Source of the DNA: Opitutia bacterium | GTDB lineage: Bacteria; Verrucomicrobiota; Verrucomicrobiae; Opitutales; UBA953 | DNA length: 64,000 nucleotides | Direction of reading: 5' to 3' | NCBI GenBank assembly: GCA_004558035.1 | Contig: SFEJ01000001.1 | Location: 66,518 to 130,517, forward strand | Part shown: positions 42,428 to 50,156 of the stretch, one piece after another | How the letters are laid out: each line of letters opens with the position of its first letter | Position numbering within the stretch: the stretch's first letter is position 1 | Notes under the pieces: generated by a model | What the model saw: the letters and a program-made list of their open reading frames with translations, nothing else | Databases searched by the model: none | What the model was told of the DNA's origin: nothing | Made by a program: the position numbers and the translations under genes

Positions 42428-44134
42428 TCAGGAAATCGCGGCGAACATGACGGGGAAGGCGTCGGCGGCGGGAACGCCGTTCCAGAGCTCGAAGGCGAGG
42501 GCGCCCTGCCAGGCGAGCATGGCGCGGCCGTCGGCGGCGGGAACACCGCGTTCCCGTGCGGCGGCGACGAGCGCGGGAACGTGCGCGCCGTAGGTGGTGT
42601 CGTAGGCGGCGAAGCCGTCGCGGAAGAGTTCCGGCGGGAACGGCGACGGGTCGCCGGGCTTCAGCCCGAGCGGAGTGGCGTTCACGACGAGCGTTTTTCC
42701 CTCGCCGCGGAAATCGCGGATTTCGTCAGGAGAAAGAACGGAAATTTTCGGGGAAGCGACATTCTTGTCGCTTGTCGGAATCCGTTTTAAGGAAATTTCC
42801 TTGGAGGGGTTTTCATGAAGCGACTGGAAAGTCGCTTCCCCGGAATCCCCGGAAAGGGCGTCCTGCACATTCCTAAAAAGCTCCGGACTGTTGTAGCGCA
42901 TATATTTCATGACTCGCGCGAAATGCGTTTCGTCGCGAATCAGCGTGTCCCAGGATTCTTTTTGCCAAAGTGTTCCCGCGCTTCCGAGGCGTCTGTTGAT
43001 TTCCCGCGCGCAAAATCCCTTCCACGAACGCAGAATCTCCGGAATTTTGTTTTCTCCGAACGGAGCGAACAATACATGAACGTGATTCGGCATCACGACG
43101 AACGCGTAAAGCCGATAACGGTCGCCGTCGAAATGCTGCAGCGCGTTCTCGACGATTTTGCGGTTTTCGCGTTCCCGAAGAACGCAGGAGCCGTGGTTCG
43201 CGTCGAGCCATTTCTGGACTCTGACGACGAAATTTTCTCTGTAATCGTCGAATTCCGCGTCGCTCCAAGGTTTCGGATGCGCGTCGGACCAAGCGGACCG
43301 TTCGTGCGCGAGCGCGTCGAGTTTTTCCTGCGGGAGCGAGTCCGCAAGGCGGAATGTCGCGAAGCATGCGGTTTCGCCCTGCGCCCAATGCGGAAGATTT
43401 GCGCGGGAGTGGTCTGTTTCTTTGAGAGGATTGTAAAAAACAGGAACGCTTTTCGGGGAAGCGACATTCTTGTCGCTTGTCGGAATCCGGTTTAAGGAAA
43501 TTTCCTTGGAGGGGTTTTCGTGAAGCGACTGGAAAGTCGCTTCCCCGGAATTCCCGGAAAGGGCGCGGGCGAGGGCTTCGGCGCGGTCGCGGGAACGATT
43601 GACGATCGTGAGCGAGGCGCAGCCCTGCGCGAGCGCGGTCGCGGCGATCGCCCGCGCGGCGCCGCCCGCGCCGAGAAGCACGACGCGCGTTCCCGCGAGC
43701 TTCACGCCGAGGCTCATTTCCGCCGCGCGCGCGAACCCGCGTCCGTCCGTGTTTTCGCCGCGCCAGCCGCCGAGCGCGTCGTCGCGCGCGAGCGTGTTCG
43801 CCGCGCCGATGATTTCCGCCTCGGGCGAAATCTTTTTCAGCATCGGGAGCGCGGCGACCTTGTGCGGAATCGTGAGATTGAGGCCGAGAAAATTCTTCGC
43901 GAAAAAGAGCGGGAGCGCCTCTCCGAGCTCCTCCGGCGCGATTTCGAAGCGGAAATAACGCCGCGCGGCGAGCTCGGGCGCGGAGCGTTCCCGCGCGGCG
44001 GCGTCGAGAGCGGCGTCGTGCATCTTCGGCGAAAGCGAATGCGCGATGGGCTTTCCGAGCACGGCGAAGCTCGGCTCGGCGCGCGTCCATGCGCGCAGGT
44101 CGGCGAGCGTGAAGACTTTTTCGGCGGCGTTCAT
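42428..44134 (-). CDS. aroE: Shikimate dehydrogenase interrupted in frame by a REP-associated transposase
   Basis: A single open frame of 568 residues, about twice the usual 270-290. Residues 1-192 are AroE: AVLGKPIAHSLSPKMHD, NLTIPHK with the catalytic Lys, ENTDGRGF with the catalytic Asp, and the NADP loop VVLLGAGGAA. Residues 464-568 continue AroE (TLVVNATPLG, YDTTYG, GRAMLAWQGALAFELW). Between them are 271 foreign residues: a 37-residue repeat, a RAYT-type Y1 transposase with the HUH motif MPNHVHVLF, and the same repeat again. Every known AroE catalytic residue is kept. The product may be a functional AroE with a bulky insertion in the NADP domain. It starts 14 bases after lpxB and is probably co-transcribed with it. 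Confidence 0.92.
   Translation of the reverse strand: MNAAEKVFTLADLRAWTRAEPSFAVLGKPIAHSLSPKMHDAALDAAARERSAPELAARRYFRFEIAPEELGEALPLFFAKNFLGLNLTIPHKVAALPMLKKISPEAEIIGAANTLARDDALGGWRGENTDGRGFARAAEMSLGVKLAGTRVVLLGAGGAARAIAATALAQGCASLTIVNRSRDRAEALARALSGNSGEATFQSLHENPSKEISLNRIPTSDKNVASPKSVPVFYNPLKETDHSRANLPHWAQGETACFATFRLADSLPQEKLDALAHERSAWSDAHPKPWSDAEFDDYRENFVVRVQKWLDANHGSCVLRERENRKIVENALQHFDGDRYRLYAFVVMPNHVHVLFAPFGENKIPEILRSWKGFCAREINRRLGSAGTLWQKESWDTLIRDETHFARVMKYMRYNSPELFRNVQDALSGDSGEATFQSLHENPSKEISLKRIPTSDKNVASPKISVLSPDEIRDFRGEGKTLVVNATPLGLKPGDPSPFPPELFRDGFAAYDTTYGAHVPALVAAARERGVPAADGRAMLAWQGALAFELWNGVPAADAFPVMFAAIS
42745..42860 (-). repeat. REPIN-like repeat, copy 1
   Basis: The ends are inverted: GGGGAAGCGAC (42750-42760) and GTCGCTTCCCC (42831-42841). 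Two hairpins are visible, AAGCGAC-ATTCTT-GTCGCTT and GAAGCGACT-GGAA-AGTCGCTTC, which makes it two REPs facing each other. A central AAGGAAATTTCCTT is also palindromic. It differs from copy 2 by only a few bases. Confidence 0.9.
43450..43565 (-). repeat. REPIN-like repeat, copy 2
   Basis: A direct copy of 42745-42860 at an offset of exactly 705 bases (235 codons), so the insertion of transposase plus one repeat is frame-neutral. The inverted ends are at 43455-43465 and 43536-43546. It encodes residues 192-228 of the fused protein. Confidence 0.9.
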
Positions 44135-44148
44135 CGTGCGGAAAACGC

Positions 44149-45345
44149 TTACAGAAACTGCGCGATCCAGCGGGCGGCGTCGAGGTCGCCCGCGCGGGGA
44201 CGGAGCAGGGCGTGCAGCGCGTCGCAGTCGGCGCGCATGCGCGCGAGGACGGCGGGATCGTCGAAGCACGCGGAGAGCCGCGCCGCGAGCGCGTCCGGCG
44301 TCGCGTCGCCCTGCAGAAATTCGGGATAGACGACGCGGTCGAGCAGGATGTTCGCCATGCCGAGATACTTCACCTTGTCGCCGACGAGCGCGCGGCCGAC
44401 CGCCCACGTGAGCGGATTCGCCTTGTAGAGAATAGCGCCGGGAATGCCCGCGAGCGAGCAGGTGCGCGACATCGTGCCCGAGCTCATCAGCACGGCGCTC
44501 GCCGCCTGCTGCGTTTCGGCGACGTCGTCCACGGGAACGAGCTCGACGCTGCGCGCGGCGACGCTTTTTCCGCGGAGCTCGCGGAGGATGCTCAGCACGG
44601 GTTCGCCGGGGTGGAGCACGACGGCGCGCTTGTCCGGGTGCGAGGCGTGAAATTTTTCCCACGCGGCGAGGAGAATCGGGAAAATGCGCTCGACGGGTTT
44701 CGGGCGGCTTCCCGGGAGGAGCAGCACGGGCGCGTCCGCGGCGTATTTCACGGGCAGACGGTAGTCCGGCTCGGCGAAGGGATCGCCGACGAAGCGGACG
44801 TCGAGCCGCGTGTCCGCGTAGCATTTCAGCTCGAAGGGGAAGAGCGCGCCGAGCGAATCGACGAGCTTCTCCATCTTGAAGCGGCGCTTCGCCTTCCACG
44901 CCCAGATCTGCGGCGAGACGTAATGGAGGACGACGACGTCGCCGCCGCCCTTGCGCGAGATGCCTTCCTTTTTCATCGCTTCGGCGAGACGCAGATTCAT
45001 CCCGGGGAAATCGACGAAGCAGACGACGCGCGGGCGGTGTTCCCGGATCCACGCGAGGATTTTTTTGAAGAGCGCGGAATAGAACGAAAAATTGGAGAGC
45101 ACTTCGACGAGCCCGACGGCGGAGAACGTCGTCATGTCGAAGAGCAGACGCGCGCCCGCGCGGCGCATGTCGTGGCCGCCGAAGGCTTCGATTTTGAGCC
45201 CGGGCCGCAGCGCGAGCAGGCGGCGGACGGCGAGGGCGGAGAGCTCGTCGCCGGAATGCTCGCCCGCGACGAAAAGGATGTCGGGGCGACCGGGTTTTTC
45301 CGGCGGCGGGAACGCGGCGGGCAGATCGGGCATGGATTTCTTCAT
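44149..45345 (-). CDS. lpxB: Lipid-A-disaccharide synthase
   Basis: A 398-residue GT19 glycosyltransferase that joins UDP-diacylglucosamine to lipid X, the committed disaccharide step of lipid A synthesis. Family blocks: ILFVAGEHSGDELSA, FVDFPGMNLRLAEAMK, HYVSPQIWAWKAKR, LLLPGSRPKPVERIFP and SSGTMSRTCSLAGIPG. It has a short Pro-rich N-terminal extension. It shows that the organism is diderm with lipid A. It is probably co-transcribed with aroE downstream. Confidence 0.95.
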   Translation of the reverse strand: MKKSMPDLPAAFPPPEKPGRPDILFVAGEHSGDELSALAVRRLLALRPGLKIEAFGGHDMRRAGARLLFDMTTFSAVGLVEVLSNFSFYSALFKKILAWIREHRPRVVCFVDFPGMNLRLAEAMKKEGISRKGGGDVVVLHYVSPQIWAWKAKRRFKMEKLVDSLGALFPFELKCYADTRLDVRFVGDPFAEPDYRLPVKYAADAPVLLLPGSRPKPVERIFPILLAAWEKFHASHPDKRAVVLHPGEPVLSILRELRGKSVAARSVELVPVDDVAETQQAASAVLMSSGTMSRTCSLAGIPGAILYKANPLTWAVGRALVGDKVKYLGMANILLDRVVYPEFLQGDATPDALAARLSACFDDPAVLARMRADCDALHALLRPRAGDLDAARWIAQFL

Positions 45346-45375
45346 GGCGGGAACGGAATTTTCGGCGGAAAGGAG

Positions 45376-45449
45376 TCGGGCAAGAGGGATTCGAACCCAC
45401 GACCCTCTGCTCCCAAAGCAGATGCGCTACCAGACTGCGCTATTGCCCG
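45376..45449 (-). tRNA. tRNA-Pro (TGG)
   Basis: A complete 74-base cloverleaf on the minus strand. The acceptor is CGGGCAA/TTGCCCG, the discriminator A, with no encoded CCA. The D-arm is GCGCAGTCTGGTAGCGC and the T-arm GTGGGTTCGAATCCC. The anticodon loop TTTGGGA between CTGC and GCAG gives anticodon TGG, which reads CCA, with the G37 typical of proline tRNAs. Confidence 0.96.
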
Positions 45450-45548
45450 AAATTATCGGGAAAGCATCGTTTTTTATTGCCCCGCGTGTCAACAACATAT
45501 TCCATTCGAAGCTTACCGAAAATCATTTCAGATAAAGGATTATCGACT

Positions 45549-46130
45549 ATGGAAGATTCTTCAATGGACACGGGTTTCGACGCTCCCGCGGATCTCAAGA
45601 TTCCGATCGCTCTCGGGCTTCTCGGCCTCATCGTCGGCGGGCTGGCGCTGATTATCGTCTTCGTCGACCGCGGCAAGATTTCCCGCTTCACCGAAAAGGT
45701 GGACGCGGACATCGAGGACGTGCGCGCGACCGTGAACAAGACCGCCGCCGGGCAGGACGCCGGTGGGAACGCGAAGGAAGTCGCCGAGCTGCGGCGCGAG
45801 CTCGAAGCGCTCCGCGCGCAGGTTTCCGCGAGCTTCGAGTCCGTCAACGCCAACCAGGAGGCGCTCGCGCAGACCGTGGAGTCGCTGAGCCGCCGCCGCG
45901 GAGGCGCCCCCGCCGCCGACGGGAACGCCGCCCAGCCGCGTCCCGCGGGCAATTCCGGGACGCCCGCCGCCGCCGCCGCGGGCGGAGAATACAAGGTTGA
46001 GCCCGGCGACAATTTCTGGAAGATCGCGCGCAAGTTCGACTGCAAGCCCGCGGACATCGAGGCTCTGAATCCGGACGTCGATCCCGCGCGCCTGCGCGTC
46101 GGTCAGAAAATCAAGGTTCCCGCGAAGTGA
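45549..46130 (+). CDS. Membrane-anchored LysM protein
   Basis: A 193-residue protein. It has one membrane segment (about residues 19-40, IALGLLGLIVGGLALIIVFV), a coiled-coil stretch (about 45-110, EVAELRRELEALRAQVSASF), a Pro/Ala linker and a C-terminal LysM domain (YKVEPGDNFWKIARKFDCK, ending RVGQKIKVP) that binds peptidoglycan. It probably tethers the inner membrane to the wall; partner unknown. The ATG at 45549 has an AAGGA site 7-11 bases upstream and was preferred over an upstream in-frame ATG inside the leader. Confidence 0.85.
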   Translation: MEDSSMDTGFDAPADLKIPIALGLLGLIVGGLALIIVFVDRGKISRFTEKVDADIEDVRATVNKTAAGQDAGGNAKEVAELRRELEALRAQVSASFESVNANQEALAQTVESLSRRRGGAPAADGNAAQPRPAGNSGTPAAAAAGGEYKVEPGDNFWKIARKFDCKPADIEALNPDVDPARLRVGQKIKVPAK

Positions 46131-46152
46131 TTTCGCGTTTCCGTTTCGCGCG

Positions 46153-46722
46153 ATGAAGACGCCTTCCCGCTGGATCGTCGAAAAAGAAGAGCTTTGGTCG
46201 GACTGCAAGGTCTTCAAAGTCTTCCGCGAGCACGACCGCCATCCGCTCGACGGGCGCGAGGGCGATTTCTTCGTGGCGCACGCGCCCGCGTGGGTGACGT
46301 GCGTCTGCGTGACGACGGAGGGAAAATTTCTCGTCGAGCAGCAGTACCGTTACGGCGTGCGCGACCTGTCGTGGGAATTTCCCGGCGGTGTCGTCGAGCC
46401 GGGCGAAGATCCGCTCGCGGCCGGCCCGCGGGAACTGCTGGAGGAAACCGGCTACGCGGGCGACGCGCCGGTGCTGCTGGGGCGGCTTTCGGCGAATCCG
46501 GCGATCTTCAACAATTACTGCAGCATCGTGCTCATCCGCAACTGCCGCAAGGTCGCGGAAATCTCGCCGGACGCGAACGAGGAAATCCTCGTGCGCGAAA
46601 TCGAGCCCGAAGCGCTGCCGGAACTCGCGCGTTCCGGCGGCATGCACCACGCCATCATGACGGCGGCGCTGGGCGAAATCTACCTGCACTGTCCGGAACT
46701 GCTCCGTCCCCGCGCTTCGTGA
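46153..46722 (+). CDS. NUDIX hydrolase (ADP-ribose pyrophosphatase-like)
   Basis: A 189-residue NUDIX protein. The Nudix box is intact: GGVVEPGEDPLAAGPRELLE then ETGY. The preceding VEQQYRYGVRDLSWEFPGG (Gln-Gln-Tyr-Arg and Glu-Phe-Pro-Gly-Gly) is the block typical of ADP-ribose/ADP-sugar pyrophosphatases. It starts 22 bases after the LysM gene and ends before a promoter for secG. Confidence 0.88.
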   Translation: MKTPSRWIVEKEELWSDCKVFKVFREHDRHPLDGREGDFFVAHAPAWVTCVCVTTEGKFLVEQQYRYGVRDLSWEFPGGVVEPGEDPLAAGPRELLEETGYAGDAPVLLGRLSANPAIFNNYCSIVLIRNCRKVAEISPDANEEILVREIEPEALPELARSGGMHHAIMTAALGEIYLHCPELLRPRAS

Positions 46723-46806
46723 GCCCGGCGCGGCGTTCCCGCGCGGCGCCCGCGTTTTCAAGGCTCGCGGGGCGTTTCGGTTCCGCCGCGGTCGAGAAAA
46801 TTTTGT

Positions 46807-46835
46807 TTGAGATTGCGGCGGGGGTGCCGTTTAAT
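46807..46835 (+). promoter_or_regulatory. Promoter of secG
   Basis: TTGAGA (46807-46812) and TTTAAT (46830-46835) are 17 bases apart and lie 14 bases before the secG start codon. Confidence 0.55.
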
Positions 46836-46849
46836 AAGAAACTTTCGTT

Positions 46850-47254
46850 ATGTTCAACATTCTCCTTTTCACAGCGGCCCTGGTGCTGTTCTTCGTCTGC
46901 GCGCTCGTCGTGCTCTTCGTGCTGATGCAGCGCCCGAGCGCGAACGCGGGCATGGGCTCGGCGCTCGGCGGCGCGACTTCCGAGAGCGTCTTCGGCGGGG
47001 AAGCCGCCGGCGTGCTTTCCAAGGCGACGGTGATCTTCATCACGCTTTTCTTTCTGCTTTGCGCGGGGCTTTATTTCGGCTTCATCGCCAAGTCCACCCG
47101 CGGCGACGTCGCCGAATCGCTGAAGATGGAGACGGCCGTTCCCGCCGCGCCCGCGGCGCTCGTGACGACCGACGCGGAACCCGCGGCGCAGCCCGCGCCC
47201 GAGGCCGTTCCTGCGCAGGAGCCGCAGCCGGTCGAGAACGTTCCCGCGCAGTAA
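46850..47254 (+). CDS. secG: Protein translocase subunit SecG
   Basis: A 134-residue SecG with two membrane segments (FTAALVLFFVCALVVLFVLM and ATVIFITLFFLLCAGLYFGF). The family motif between them is QRPSANAGMGSALGGATSES. The C-terminal 45 residues are a Pro/Ala/Glu-rich tail not needed for translocation in E. coli SecG. It partners SecY (7271) in the Sec channel. It is followed after 20 bases by pgi. Confidence 0.93.
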   Translation: MFNILLFTAALVLFFVCALVVLFVLMQRPSANAGMGSALGGATSESVFGGEAAGVLSKATVIFITLFFLLCAGLYFGFIAKSTRGDVAESLKMETAVPAAPAALVTTDAEPAAQPAPEAVPAQEPQPVENVPAQ

Positions 47255-47274
47255 AAATTTTTCTGTAAATCGTC

Positions 47275-48855
47275 ATGAGCTGGGAAAATTTCAAGGAAAA
47301 CTACATCGAGTTCGACGCGCTGAAATTCGCGATCGACCTCAGCCGCGTCGGCTTCCCGAAGGGCTACGTCGAAGAAGCCGCGCCGATGCTCGCCAAGGCG
47401 TTCGACGCGATGGCGGAGCTCGAAAAGGGCGCGATCGCCAATCCGGACGAAAACCGCATGGTCGGGCACTACTGGCTGCGCGCGCCGCAGCTCGCGCCGA
47501 CGGCGGAGCTCGCCGCCGAAATCGCGGGAACGACCGACCGCATCGAAGCCTTCGCGAAGAAGGTGCACGCGGGCGAAATCCGCGGGAGCGCCGGCGCGTT
47601 CAAAAATCTGCTCTGCATCGGCATCGGCGGGAGCGCGCTCGGCCCGCAGTTCGTCGCTTCCGCGCTCGGCATGCCCGGCAAGGACAAGCTGAAGGTGTAT
47701 TTTCTCGACAACACGGACGCGGACGGATTCGACGCCGTCTTCGCGGAGCTTGAAGGCAGGCTCGGCGAAACGCTCTGCGTCGTGACGTCGAAGTCCGGCA
47801 GCACGCCGGAGCCGCGCAACGCGATGATCGAGACCGAAGCCCGCTACAAGGCGGCGGGACTGGACTTCGCGAAGCACGCCGTCGCCGTGACGGGCGTCGG
47901 CTCGCAGCTCGACAAGACGGCGGTCGCGCAGGGCTTCATCGAACGCTTCCCGATGTGGGACTGGGTCGGCGGCCGCACGAGCGAAACGGCGGCGGTCGGG
48001 CTTCTGCCCGCCGCGCTGCAGGGGCTGGACATCCGCGGGCTGCTCGCGGGAGCGGCCGCGATGGACGCGCAGACGCGTTCCCGCGACGCGCGCGCGAATC
48101 CCGCCGCGCTGCTCGCGCTCGCCTGGTATTTCCTCACCGACGGCAAGGGCGCCAAGGACATGGTGATTCTGCCCTACAAGGACCGCCTGCTGCTTTTCGC
48201 GCGCTACCTGCAGCAGCTCATCATGGAATCGCTCGGCAAGGAAAAGGACCTCGCCGGGAACGTCGTCAACCAGGGCATTTCCGTTTACGGGAACAAGGGT
48301 TCGACGGACCAGCACGCCTACATTCAGCAGCTGCGCGAGGGCGTGCCGAACTTTTTCGCGACGTTCATCGAAGTGCTCCGCGACCGCGCGGGAACGAGCG
48401 TCGAAGTCGATCCCGGCGTGCGCGCGGGCGACTATCTCGAAGGCTTTCTGCTCGGCACGCGCGAGGCGCTCACGGAAAAGGGACGCGCCTCGGTCACGCT
48501 GACCGTTGAGGACGTGACGCCGGGCAGCGTCGGCGCGCTCATCGCGCTGTTCGAGCGCGCGGTCGGCTTCTACGCGACCTTCATCGGCATCAACGCCTAT
48601 CACCAGCCCGGCGTCGAAGCCGGCAAGAAGGCGGCGGCGGGCATCCTGAAGCTGCAGGTGCGCATCGTCGAATTCCTGAAGGCGCACGCGCCGGAAAAAT
48701 TCACGGCGGAAGCGCTCGCGGAAAAATTAGAGCTTGAAAACCGCACGGAATTAGTGTTCAAAATCTGTCAACACTTGGCGGCGAGCCCGTCCTGCGCGGT
48801 TTCCCGTCAGGTCGTGATTCCTGCCCATTGCTCAACTTTCAATTACAATCAATAA
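47275..48855 (+). CDS. pgi: Glucose-6-phosphate isomerase
   Basis: A 526-residue SIS-domain isomerase. Sugar-phosphate-binding blocks are clear: IGIGGSALGPQFV, TSKSGSTPEPRN, and WDWVGGRTSETAAVGLLPAA in place of the usual GGR(F/Y)S signature. Catalytic Glu and His lie in GNKGSTDQHAYIQQLREG. The GGRTSE variant marks a bacterial subgroup that I associate with Bacteroidota and Verrucomicrobiota. It links glycolysis with the glycogen and pentose-phosphate enzymes in this window (glgB, rpiB). Confidence 0.94.
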   Translation: MSWENFKENYIEFDALKFAIDLSRVGFPKGYVEEAAPMLAKAFDAMAELEKGAIANPDENRMVGHYWLRAPQLAPTAELAAEIAGTTDRIEAFAKKVHAGEIRGSAGAFKNLLCIGIGGSALGPQFVASALGMPGKDKLKVYFLDNTDADGFDAVFAELEGRLGETLCVVTSKSGSTPEPRNAMIETEARYKAAGLDFAKHAVAVTGVGSQLDKTAVAQGFIERFPMWDWVGGRTSETAAVGLLPAALQGLDIRGLLAGAAAMDAQTRSRDARANPAALLALAWYFLTDGKGAKDMVILPYKDRLLLFARYLQQLIMESLGKEKDLAGNVVNQGISVYGNKGSTDQHAYIQQLREGVPNFFATFIEVLRDRAGTSVEVDPGVRAGDYLEGFLLGTREALTEKGRASVTLTVEDVTPGSVGALIALFERAVGFYATFIGINAYHQPGVEAGKKAAAGILKLQVRIVEFLKAHAPEKFTAEALAEKLELENRTELVFKICQHLAASPSCAVSRQVVIPAHCSTFNYNQ

Positions 48856-48861
48856 AACCCC

Positions 48862-49803
48862 ATGAACAACAAAGTTTCTATTATTCTCCGCGCACTCGCG
48901 ATTGTTCTTTCGGCCGCCGCCGTCGCGCTGTTCTTCCTCGTCCGCGGCGAGATGCAGAACGCGGTCGAAAAGACCAAGCCCCTCGTCCAGGTCGCCAAGA
49001 CCTCCGAAGAGCCCTTCGACTACAAGAATCTCGCCAAGCCCGTCGATCTGAAGGCGGCGATGGAAATCGTCTCTCCCGCCTGCAAGGAAATCGAAAAGCG
49101 CCGCGAGCAGAAACGCGCCGACGACGCGACCATCGCCGGTCAGAAGGCGACGATCGCCGCGCGCGACGCCACGATCGACGGCCTGAACGCCGACATCGAC
49201 GCGAAGAACACCGAAATCGCCGAGCTGACGCGCGCCCGCGACGAGCTCGAAGGCAAGAAGTCGCAGCTTGAATCCCAGCTCGCTTCCGCCGAAGCGACGC
49301 TCCGCGCCGAAAAGGAAAACACGGCGCGCCTCAATCAGCGCATCGCGAACATGAAGACGATGGAGGAATACAACGCGCGCCTCGACGAGATCGCCGACCT
49401 CCAGAAGAAGATGGAAAACGGGCAGAACCGCTACACGAAGTTCCGCCACTACGCGAAGGCGAAAGGCGTTTCCTTCTCCGAAGAAGAATATCCGTCCGCC
49501 CTTTACGTGGCGACCGGTCTCACGGGTCCGACGATCGAGTTCGCGGAACCCTACGTCGCGACGACCGTCTATTCGATCGACGTCCGCCGTGGTCTGATGG
49601 TGCTTTCCGTCGGCACGAGCGAATCCTACATCGCCGTCGGCAGATACTACAACGTCGAGGTCAACGGCGTGAACGTCGGTCAGATTCAGATCGCGGACGC
49701 GCAGCCGTCCAACGTCATCGCGCACATTCTGCCGAAATCCGACATGTCCGCGATTTCCGCGGGAACGAACGTCCGTCTGATTCCGTTCGTCACGAAACGC
49801 TGA
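48862..49803 (+). CDS. Membrane-anchored coiled-coil protein with C-terminal beta module
   Basis: A 313-residue protein. It has one N-terminal membrane segment (ILRALAIVLSAAAVALFFLV), a long coiled coil (about 70-190, with IAGQKATIAARDATIDGLNA and repeated Asp-Ile-Asp heptads) and a C-terminal module (VLSVGTSESYIAVGRYYNVE to ISAGTNVRLIPF). This module has the same layout as the 116-residue exported protein at 794. It starts 6 bases after pgi and is followed by a tiny lipoprotein gene, so the three are probably one transcript. A scaffold role in the periplasm is guessed from the architecture only. Confidence 0.8.
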   Translation: MNNKVSIILRALAIVLSAAAVALFFLVRGEMQNAVEKTKPLVQVAKTSEEPFDYKNLAKPVDLKAAMEIVSPACKEIEKRREQKRADDATIAGQKATIAARDATIDGLNADIDAKNTEIAELTRARDELEGKKSQLESQLASAEATLRAEKENTARLNQRIANMKTMEEYNARLDEIADLQKKMENGQNRYTKFRHYAKAKGVSFSEEEYPSALYVATGLTGPTIEFAEPYVATTVYSIDVRRGLMVLSVGTSESYIAVGRYYNVEVNGVNVGQIQIADAQPSNVIAHILPKSDMSAISAGTNVRLIPFVTKR

Positions 49804-49816
49804 CGCTCCAATTCCG

Positions 49817-49981
49817 ATGAGAATTTTTCTTTCGCTTTTCGCTTTCGCGGGTCTTTTCGGGCTCGCCGCGTGCACGGAAACGCCTCCGCCGGAAGATTCC
49901 AATCTGCCGGCGAGCGGCGCGCCGCAGGCGTGGGAAAATTCCATGCCGGGCATGGGCGGCATGACGCCGCAGGACCGCTGA
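49817..49981 (+). CDS. Small lipoprotein, 54 residues
   Basis: A short gene with a clear type II signal peptide: RIFLSLFAFAGLFGLAAC, Cys19 being the lipidated residue in LAAC. The mature 36 residues are Pro/Met/Gly-rich (ETPPPEDSNLPASG, MPGMGGMTPQDR) without a fold I recognise. It starts 13 bases after the coiled-coil gene and is closed by a terminator 13 bases after its stop. The lack of a charged residue at +2 suggests outer-membrane sorting by E. coli rules. Confidence 0.8.
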   Translation: MRIFLSLFAFAGLFGLAACTETPPPEDSNLPASGAPQAWENSMPGMGGMTPQDR

Positions 49982-49994
49982 GCGCGTTTCTCCG

Positions 49995-50030
49995 AAAAAA
50001 TCCTTCCGTTCCCGCGGAAGGATTTTTTTT
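49995..50030 (+). terminator. Rho-independent terminator after the lipoprotein gene
   Basis: AAAAAATCCTTCCG pairs with CGGAAGGATTTTTT around TTCCCG. The T run continues for eight bases. The A residues before the stem could also make it work on the minus strand. Confidence 0.88.
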
Positions 50031-50156
50031 GCGCGCACGATCCGCGGGAACGCGAAGGAGGACTGTTCATCGTTTTCCTTTTTTTATATCAATCAATCTT
50101 GATATGAAAATACAATCTTGCGTTTCCTGCGTCTCTCGGGCAGACTGCGAGGCATC

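Larger units (their letters stand above)
42745..43565 (-). mobile_element. RAYT (REP-associated tyrosine transposase) flanked by REPIN-like repeats
   Basis: The element spans two 116-bp direct repeats (42745-42860 and 43450-43565) and the transposase region between. The transposase reads ANLPHWAQGETACFATFRLA at its start, MPNHVHVLF as the HUH motif (fusion residues about 348-356) and a Tyr in KYMRYNSPEL (about 411-414) as the likely nucleophile. No good start codon of its own precedes the homologous region, so it seems to be made only as part of the aroE frame. RAYT proteins are known to mobilise REP and REPIN sequences in trans and are usually single-copy. Confidence 0.9.

Noticed and set aside
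42428..44134. aroE as a plain pseudogene disrupted by an insertion sequence
   Set aside because: No stop, no frameshift and all catalytic residues preserved; a pseudogene label would hide the continuous frame.
50079..50156. SAM-I, SAM-II or SAM/SAH riboswitch before metK
   Set aside because: Too short for SAM-I, and none of the conserved pseudoknot elements I know were found; kept only as a weak finding.
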